Under the pieces are notes generated by a model. It was not told where the DNA came from, made no database searches, and saw only the letters and a list, made by a program, of their open reading frames with translations. Below are positions 20,943 through 26,193 of a stretch of DNA of 26,193 bases, piece after piece. Both the position numbers and the translations under genes were made by a program. Origin of the DNA: Syntrophomonas sp. UBA1376 (lineage in GTDB: Bacteria > Bacillota > Syntrophomonadia > Syntrophomonadales > Syntrophomonadaceae); the NCBI GenBank assembly GCA_002305535.1, contig DBRE01000075.1, forward strand, positions 18,126-44,318, written 5' to 3'. Each line of letters opens with the position of its first letter. The first letter of the stretch is position 1.

Positions 20943-22919
20943 ATGCGCAAGAAAAAACCCTATTTCCCCCGGCCGGTGTTAAAGAGCCTGGTCAATGACA
21001 TTAAAAAGCTGGTTATTGAACCAGAGGGGCGTTTGTTCCTGTTAGAAATCATTGAGGAAATACCCTTCGATCTGAGACCTGCCGTGTTGGAAAGCCTATC
21101 TTCTTTCTACGAACCGGAGATGACTGCCTTCTTCCACCTTATGAGAGCGGAATACGGGGCTGAACTGGAAGCCCTCTGTAACCGTTCCCTGGAAAAATAC
21201 AGTTTAGCTGGTCTGGATGTTTCTCCTCCCCAGTTTTTTCGGGGCAGTTTTTATAAGGCTTATGCTACCTGCAGCCGCCATACCAGCCGTTTAGCGGTAG
21301 ATATTGCTTGGGATATCGGAGGGGCAGGTGTATATGTGGAATGTTTCTACTTGGCTTATAATGCCGATGGAGTACACAGCTTTTTCATGGTAGAAGACAT
21401 GCCTTTAAGTCAATATGAACAGGATCGCGAGGCCCTAGCTGAAATGATGCGAATTTCTTTTGATGAAGCCTGCAGCCTGATCTGCCAGGCTTATCAGCAG
21501 AATATCGTTCATATGACCCGCCCGGCTCTGGGCAAATTTCTATATCAGAAGTACTTGAGCCATGGACAAAGACTGTCAGCCCAGCAGGAAAAGGAATTGA
21601 CCGCACGCTTGTCTTCGCCTCTAGGACCTCGGCAGTTGATAAACAGCTTCTTTCGAGCTGTCCGGGAACGTGACTGGGCTTACCTGGATTCCATTGTAAC
21701 TGGTAAGGCGGTGCCTGCTACCCAACAGTTCTTTCATGTGATGCATCAAATAGTAGAAGGACAGGTGGAAGAAGTCTTGGCTTCTCGCTCCACAGCTCAG
21801 GTAAACAGCTATGCAATAGCCATGGAAGAACGTAGCTGTTATCAGGAAAGGTATCAGTTTCACCTGGAGCGGGGCGCTAACAAAAACTGGATCATTAAGA
21901 ACTGCTTACAGATAGGTCGAGAAGAAATCGAAAATCTATCCGAATTAAATCCCTTCAATCATCAGGTCTATTGCCGAGTCTATGAAATCGCAGATTTGGA
22001 TGGCCTCTTTGAGATCCTGGATAGAGTGGACGATGTTCATCAGGTGGAGGAATTACCCTATGGCCTGCATATGCGAGTGACCCATTTTGACGAAGATCTG
22101 AGCCAGGGTGTATCCATGCTGAGTGGAGTAGTGGCTGATATGATCGTGAATGGGGATGAGTTCGTAGTAGCTTGCCGTGAATTTAACACTTTGATGGATT
22201 TTCACCATTTGATCTTAAGTGAAGTGAGCGTGCCCGTCGTATCCAAAGGCGAATACCAGATAAATTTGATGACCCTGTACAGTTACTTAAGTGGGCAGTA
22301 TTTGCATTTTGAAGATGTTTTGCTTATTGAAGAGGATGACTACCTATTCGAAGATGGCATGCACTTTATAAGTACCCGTTACCTGATCAAAGACCGCGAC
22401 AAAGTCGAAAAAAGAATCAGAGAATTGCACAATCTAGCCCTACATATATCCAACGACTATCAGGTCTTCTACCAGATAGAAAATCGTTCCAAAGGGTCGG
22501 AATTCTTTGTGGAATATGTACTGGGCTCGGGCTGGGTGACCCTGTCTACTTTTGGGGAAGCAGACATGGTGCGGGCTAGACGAAGATTTGAAGAGCGAAT
22601 GTTTGATTCTTTGGAATTCGACGGGATGGAAGTCCGCGAAAACGGACTATTTGATGTGTTGACCAACAATGTTAAAAAGGAGCATCCGGAACTGGAGCAA
22701 ACTCTCAAAGAGATTTACTTGAATAAATGGTATTATTCCCAACTGAGTGTCCTAAGTGGCATGAGCCCCTGGGAGGCTTCTCAGACGGAAGAAGGAACCC
22801 GACTGTTATGGACTTTATTCAAACGCATCAAACAGCGCGAAAGCAACAGTCTCTATCAGTTTGGATCGAACCGGGTTCACCTCAAGGAGTACATCCGCAA
22901 AGTAGAACAGCGATCTTAA
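20943..22919 (+). CDS. Unknown protein, 658 aa, with MbcA/ParS-like C-terminal motif
   Basis: A large, acidic, soluble protein with no signal peptide or membrane helix. I do not recognise the family. Residues about 1-80 are helical. Residues about 230-335 (LINSFFRAVRERDWAYLDSI, ending with a YQFHLERGANKNWIIKNC strand pattern) look like an NTF2/SnoaL-type cone. Residues 340-560 contain an acidic, beta-rich middle. Near 597-633, LSVLSGMSPWEASQTEEGTR followed by LLWTLFKRIKQRE resembles the LGGxTPxEAxxTxEGRxxLxxLL motif seen at the end of MbcA/ParS-like and SEC-C-associated proteins. AGGAG lies 7 nt before the ATG. It is monocistronic, divergent from the HD-GYP operon across a 250-bp gap. Coding is certain; function is open. 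Confidence 0.85.
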   Translation: MRKKKPYFPRPVLKSLVNDIKKLVIEPEGRLFLLEIIEEIPFDLRPAVLESLSSFYEPEMTAFFHLMRAEYGAELEALCNRSLEKYSLAGLDVSPPQFFRGSFYKAYATCSRHTSRLAVDIAWDIGGAGVYVECFYLAYNADGVHSFFMVEDMPLSQYEQDREALAEMMRISFDEACSLICQAYQQNIVHMTRPALGKFLYQKYLSHGQRLSAQQEKELTARLSSPLGPRQLINSFFRAVRERDWAYLDSIVTGKAVPATQQFFHVMHQIVEGQVEEVLASRSTAQVNSYAIAMEERSCYQERYQFHLERGANKNWIIKNCLQIGREEIENLSELNPFNHQVYCRVYEIADLDGLFEILDRVDDVHQVEELPYGLHMRVTHFDEDLSQGVSMLSGVVADMIVNGDEFVVACREFNTLMDFHHLILSEVSVPVVSKGEYQINLMTLYSYLSGQYLHFEDVLLIEEDDYLFEDGMHFISTRYLIKDRDKVEKRIRELHNLALHISNDYQVFYQIENRSKGSEFFVEYVLGSGWVTLSTFGEADMVRARRRFEERMFDSLEFDGMEVRENGLFDVLTNNVKKEHPELEQTLKEIYLNKWYYSQLSVLSGMSPWEASQTEEGTRLLWTLFKRIKQRESNSLYQFGSNRVHLKEYIRKVEQRS

Positions 22920-22940
22920 TAAAATATGCTAGAAAATTGA

Positions 22941-22969
22941 TTGACAGGCTGTGGGCCTTTGCCTATACT
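22941..22969 (+). promoter_or_regulatory. Sigma-A promoter of the ilvD T-box transcript
   Basis: TTGACA (22941-22946), a 17-bp spacer and TATACT (22964-22969). The -35 is perfect and the -10 matches 5 of 6. Transcription should start near 22976, directly before the T-box leader. Confidence 0.85.
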
Positions 22970-22975
22970 TTATAG

Positions 22976-23252
22976 ATAATTACAAAATTTCAGGCTATGA
23001 AGGGAAGCAACAGTGAAATCCCTTGATCACAGAGAGCCGGTGCAGCTGAAAGCCGGTATCAACATTTCATTTGGACATCCTCCTGGAGCCGCTATCTGAA
23101 AAGCCCTGTGCTTAGTAGGTGCGCCGGACGCTTAACGTCCGTTATCAAGGTGGCAATTATCTATTGCTATTAAGCGGTTGCGTAGACAGCAACAAGCAGG
23201 GTGGTACCGCGGGAATTCCCTCTCGTCCCTGACCGGGCGAGAGGGTTTTTTA
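22976..23252 (+). promoter_or_regulatory. T-box leader (isoleucine specifier) of ilvD
   Basis: The T-box sequence AGGGTGGTACCGCG (23198-23211) is unmistakable. Stem I landmarks are AGAGAGCCGGTG near 23032 and the specifier region GGACATCCTCCTGGAGC at 23073-23089. By alignment with the glyQS leader, where GGC is followed by AUU and CUUGAGC, the specifier is ATC at 23077-23079, an isoleucine codon; the next triplet CTC (Leu) is the alternative. A GGACG/CGTCC hairpin lies near 23127-23142. Uncharged tRNA-Ile would pair with the specifier and the T-box and block the terminator at 23218, switching on ilvD when isoleucine is short. Confidence 0.95.
23218..23252 (+). terminator. T-box-controlled terminator upstream of ilvD
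   Basis: CCCTCTCGTCC (23218-23228) pairs with GGGCGAGAGGG (23235-23245), with one wobble pair and a 6-nt loop, followed by TTTTTT. The left arm lies directly after the T-box, as expected for the mutually exclusive antiterminator. Confidence 0.93.
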
Positions 23253-23311
23253 TACCTAAAAATAGAGAAATGCCGAGCTAACACAGCTGGGAAAACAGGG
23301 AGGAATCCAAG

Positions 23312-24973
23312 GTGAAGAGCGAACAAGTTAAAATCGGCTTAGAAAAGGCACCCCACCGAGCACTGTTCAAGGCACTGGGCCTAACTGATGAGGAGATGGC
23401 GCGCCCTTTAATTGGTATTGTCAATTCTCATAACGATATTGTTCCTGGACATATAAATCTGGATAAGATTGCTGAAGCTGTGAAAGCAGGTGTGCGTCTG
23501 GCCGGAGGAACTCCGATGGAGTTTCAGACTATAGGTGTCTGTGATGGTATTGCTATGAACCATATCGGTATGAAATACTCTCTGGGCAGTCGGGAACTGA
23601 TCGCCGACTCTGTAGAGATAATGGCTACCGCTCATGCTTTTGATGCCCTGGTATTTATCCCTAACTGCGATAAGATCGTTCCGGGGATGATGATGGCAGC
23701 TGCCCGGCTGAATATACCCTCTATCTTTGTCAGCGGTGGCCCTATGTTGGCTGGGCGCGTAAAAAGCCGTGCTGTCAGTCTTACTCAGGTTTTTGAAGGC
23801 GTTGGTGCGGCCGCTGCCGACCGAATCAAGGCTGAGGATTTAGTAGATTTAGAAGAGAATGCTTGTCCTACCTGTGGATCTTGTTCTGGTATGTTCACCG
23901 CTAATTCCATGAACTGTCTGACTGAGGCATTGGGAATGGCTTTACCCGGTAACGGCTCCATTCCGGCAGTATATTCAGAGCGTATTCGTCTGGCTAAAAA
24001 GACGGGCATGAAAATCATGGAATTACTGGACAAAGATATACGCCCGCTGCATATTTTAACTCAGCAAGCTTTCGAAAATGCTATCCGCATGGATATGGCT
24101 ATAGGCTGTTCCACTAATTCTGTGCTGCATCTTTTGGCTATTGCCAGTGAAGCGGGAGTACAAATCGATCTGGACATTTTTAACCAGATAAGTGCCCAAA
24201 CTCCGCATCTTTGTAAGATCAGTCCAGCCGGAGGACACCATATGGAGGACTTTAATCAGGCCGGCGGGGTTCAAGCTCTGTTAAACGAATTAACCAAGGG
24301 CGATTTGCTCCATACCGATTGTATGACGGTGACCGGCAAGACGGTGGGAGAAAATATAGTCTCCACTCCGGTACTGGATTATGAGGTGATTCGGCCGCTC
24401 CATGATCCTCACAGTCCCACCGGCGGATTAGCTATACTTTTCGGCAATCTGGCCCCCGAGGGAGCAGTTGTTAAAAAAGGCGCCGTAGCAGATGAAATGA
24501 TGCAGCATGAAGGACCGGCGCGAGTATTTGATTCTGAAGAGGAAGCTGTGGCAGCTATTTTAGCCAAAAGAATTCTTCCCGGAGATGTCATAGTTATCCG
24601 CTATGAAGGCCCGCGTGGTGGCCCAGGGATGCGGGAAATGCTTACTCCCACCTCGGCGGTTGCCGGGATGGGCCTTGACAAGGAGGTAGCTTTAATCACC
24701 GACGGGCGATTCTCCGGTGCGACCCGTGGAGCTTCCATTGGCCATGTATCACCGGAAGCAGCGGCAGGGGGCACCATAGCTCTAGTGGAAGAAGGAGATA
24801 TGATACGCATAGATATCCTAGCCAACCGTCTGGAACTACTGGTAGATAGCCAGGAATTAGCCCGCCGACTTCGACTCTGGACTGCACCGGAGCCACGAAT
24901 AAGAAGTGGTTATATGAAGAGATATGCCGAGATGGTACAATCAGCCAGTACCGGAGCCATTTTCCGAAGCTAG
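23312..24973 (+). CDS. ilvD: Dihydroxy-acid dehydratase
   Basis: A 553-aa enzyme that dehydrates 2,3-dihydroxy-isovalerate and 2,3-dihydroxy-3-methylvalerate, the third common step of valine and isoleucine synthesis. Family landmarks: VNSHNDIVPGH near residue 37, CDGIAMNHIGMKYSLGSRE, the Fe-S cysteine in PNCDKIVPGM, a second in CPTCGSCSGMFTANSMNCL, and the C-terminal GPRGGPGMREML and ITDGRFSGATRGASIGHVSP. The length (553) fits the shorter bacterial forms. GTG start with GGGAGG 8 nt upstream. It is controlled by the T-box in front. A terminator separates it from ilvB. Confidence 0.97.
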   Translation: MKSEQVKIGLEKAPHRALFKALGLTDEEMARPLIGIVNSHNDIVPGHINLDKIAEAVKAGVRLAGGTPMEFQTIGVCDGIAMNHIGMKYSLGSRELIADSVEIMATAHAFDALVFIPNCDKIVPGMMMAAARLNIPSIFVSGGPMLAGRVKSRAVSLTQVFEGVGAAAADRIKAEDLVDLEENACPTCGSCSGMFTANSMNCLTEALGMALPGNGSIPAVYSERIRLAKKTGMKIMELLDKDIRPLHILTQQAFENAIRMDMAIGCSTNSVLHLLAIASEAGVQIDLDIFNQISAQTPHLCKISPAGGHHMEDFNQAGGVQALLNELTKGDLLHTDCMTVTGKTVGENIVSTPVLDYEVIRPLHDPHSPTGGLAILFGNLAPEGAVVKKGAVADEMMQHEGPARVFDSEEEAVAAILAKRILPGDVIVIRYEGPRGGPGMREMLTPTSAVAGMGLDKEVALITDGRFSGATRGASIGHVSPEAAAGGTIALVEEGDMIRIDILANRLELLVDSQELARRLRLWTAPEPRIRSGYMKRYAEMVQSASTGAIFRS

Positions 24974-24994
24974 CTGATACGCAAATCATGATTG

Positions 24995-25022
24995 AGCGGG
25001 CCATCATCAGCCCGCTTTTATT
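24995..25022 (+). terminator. Terminator between ilvD and ilvB
   Basis: AGCGGGC (24995-25001) pairs with GCCCGCT (25010-25016) around an 8-nt loop, followed by TTTATTAT. It implies that ilvB is at least partly transcribed from its own promoter. Confidence 0.7.
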
Positions 25023-25041
25023 ATAAAAATGTTTGCCTTTA

Positions 25042-25047
25042 TATAAT
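25042..25047 (+). promoter_or_regulatory. Possible -10 element for ilvB
   Basis: A perfect TATAAT lies 33 bp before the ilvB start and after the ilvD terminator. No convincing -35 is seen at 16-18 bp. Confidence 0.3.
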
Positions 25048-25080
25048 ATGAAAGAATTGAAACAAGCGGAGGTGACTATT

Positions 25081-26193
25081 ATGAAGTTAAGAGGTGCGGA
25101 GATACTGCTGCAGTGCCTGCAGAGGGAAGGAGTCGATACCGTTTTTGGTTATCCCGGAGGCGCCATGCTACCTATTTATGATGCCCTCTATAGTTCTGAT
25201 ATTCGACATATTTTAGCTCGTCATGAACAGGGAGCTGCTCATGCAGCTGACGCTTATGCCCGGGTAACTGGAAAAGTCGGGGTTTGTCTGGCCACTTCTG
25301 GTCCGGGTGCTACCAATCTGGTAACCGGCATAGCGACTGCCTATATGGACTCGATACCTATGGTATGTTTGACGGGACAGGTAGGTACTGCATTGATCGG
25401 CCGGGATGCCTTCCAGGAAGCCGATATCACCGGTATCACTCTTCCCATTACTAAACATAATTATCTGGTAGAAAACACGGAAGATTTGGAACAAGTGATC
25501 CGGGAGGCGTTTTACATTGCCCGGACTAATCGGCCCGGGCCGGTAGTCGTGGATTTGCCCAAAGACATCATGGAACGAGTTATAGATTGGGAACCTCAGG
25601 ATCAGGAAGTCAATATTCGTGGCTATCGGGTCATGAAAGGTTTTAATTCTGGACAAGTCATTGCAGCTGTGGAGCTGATACGAAAGGCTGAAAGACCGAT
25701 TATTTATGCGGGAGGGGGCGTTATTTCATCCAATGCCTCCGAGCAATTGCGCCAGCTAGCGGAAGAGCAAAAAATTCCTGTTACCACTACCCTTATGGGG
25801 ATGGGATGTTTCCCGTCGGCTCATTACCTATCTTTAGGGATGCTGGGTATGCATGGCACTCGTTACGCCAACTATGCTATCGGTGAAAGTGATTTGCTTA
25901 TAGCGGTGGGGGTACGCTTCGATGATCGGGTAACTGGCAAGATAGATACCTTTGCTCCTCATGCCAAAGTCATCCATATTGACATAGATGCGGCTGAAAT
26001 AGGTAAAAATGTAGCAGTGGACATACCCATCGTCGGTGATGTCCAGTCGGTACTGCAGGCTATCAACAGCCGACTGCAGCCTGTGGATGAGAAAGAACGC
26101 CAGGAATGGCAGGGCATGATCGATCGCTGGAAAGATGAATATCCGCTGCGTTATGGTTCTTCGCCAGAGGGGCGGATCATGCCGCAACATATT
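25081..26193 (+). CDS. ilvB: Acetolactate synthase large subunit, N-terminal part
   Basis: The frame from the ATG at 25081 is open to the window end: 371 codons of an expected 550-560, so the gene is cut. The enzyme condenses pyruvate (with pyruvate or 2-oxobutyrate) using thiamine diphosphate, the first common step of branched-chain amino acid synthesis. E49 in HEQGAAHAA is the glutamate that activates the cofactor. VFGYPGGAMLPIYDAL, TSGPGATNLVTGIATAYMDS and VGVRFDDRVTGK (FAD contact) are hallmarks of acetolactate synthase rather than other thiamine enzymes. GCGGAGGTGA lies 7 nt upstream. An ilvN small subunit would be expected beyond the window. Confidence 0.96.
   Translation, partial: MKLRGAEILLQCLQREGVDTVFGYPGGAMLPIYDALYSSDIRHILARHEQGAAHAADAYARVTGKVGVCLATSGPGATNLVTGIATAYMDSIPMVCLTGQVGTALIGRDAFQEADITGITLPITKHNYLVENTEDLEQVIREAFYIARTNRPGPVVVDLPKDIMERVIDWEPQDQEVNIRGYRVMKGFNSGQVIAAVELIRKAERPIIYAGGGVISSNASEQLRQLAEEQKIPVTTTLMGMGCFPSAHYLSLGMLGMHGTRYANYAIGESDLLIAVGVRFDDRVTGKIDTFAPHAKVIHIDIDAAEIGKNVAVDIPIVGDVQSVLQAINSRLQPVDEKERQEWQGMIDRWKDEYPLRYGSSPEGRIMPQHI

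Noticed and set aside
1..26193. CRISPR array, tRNA or rRNA genes, prophage or insertion sequence
   Set aside because: No regularly spaced direct repeats, tRNA cloverleaf or rRNA segments, or transposase, integrase or phage structural genes were seen on either strand.

Overview
The window looks like chromosome of an anaerobic, low-to-mid GC Firmicute of the Clostridia, probably a fatty-acid-oxidising Syntrophomonas-like bacterium. Sequence evidence for a Firmicute: strong AAAGGAGG-type ribosome binding sites, frequent TTG/GTG starts, a T-box leader, and the YvrJ/DUF2922/DUF1659 trio of small proteins. The syntrophic guess rests on the density of acyl-CoA genes (long-chain acyl-CoA synthetase, large acyl-CoA dehydrogenase, dienoyl/enoate reductase-like flavoprotein); it is an inference, not a proof.

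Layout. 1-135: tail of an amino-acid ABC transporter ATPase, then a 34-bp perfect inverted repeat. 313-2256: Old Yellow Enzyme/FadH-like Fe-S flavoprotein with its own terminator. 2515-3957 (-): amidase-signature hydrolase. 4164-6659 (-): long-chain acyl-CoA synthetase and an unrecognised 139-aa protein. 6888-10982 (+): a signalling pair, a six-TM chemoreceptor lacking an obvious sensor domain and a dCache-HAMP-PAS-GGDEF-HD-GYP protein. 11019-11766 (-): DUF1659-DUF2922-YvrJ. 12246-15046 (+): DUF5320, two Nitro_FeMo-Co (NifX/ORP-like) proteins and two MinD-type ATPases with inserted ferredoxin domains, behind a promoter flanked by two CATATG-centred sites. 15308-18297 (-): acyl-CoA dehydrogenase and a metallo-beta-lactamase-fold hydrolase. 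18634-20692 (-): DUF3391-HD-GYP phosphodiesterase, a stand-alone pyruvate-kinase C-terminal-domain protein and two tiny membrane proteins, apparently one transcript ending at a good terminator. 20943-22919 (+): a 658-aa protein of unknown function. 22941-26193 (+): promoter, T-box (isoleucine specifier ATC), ilvD, terminator and the start of ilvB.

How it fits together. The window mixes fatty acyl-CoA metabolism, cyclic-di-GMP signalling (two HD-GYP proteins, one also carrying GGDEF) and branched-chain amino acid synthesis. The least understood loci are the HD-GYP/PK-C/small-membrane-protein operon, the ORP-like ATPase cluster with its paired sites, the YvrJ trio with an internal terminator, and the 658-aa orphan. 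A dispersed palindromic repeat beginning TGTCATTCTGA (one copy TGTCACTCTGA) occurs four times, always between genes and in the same orientation; one copy supplies the last codons and stop of a gene.
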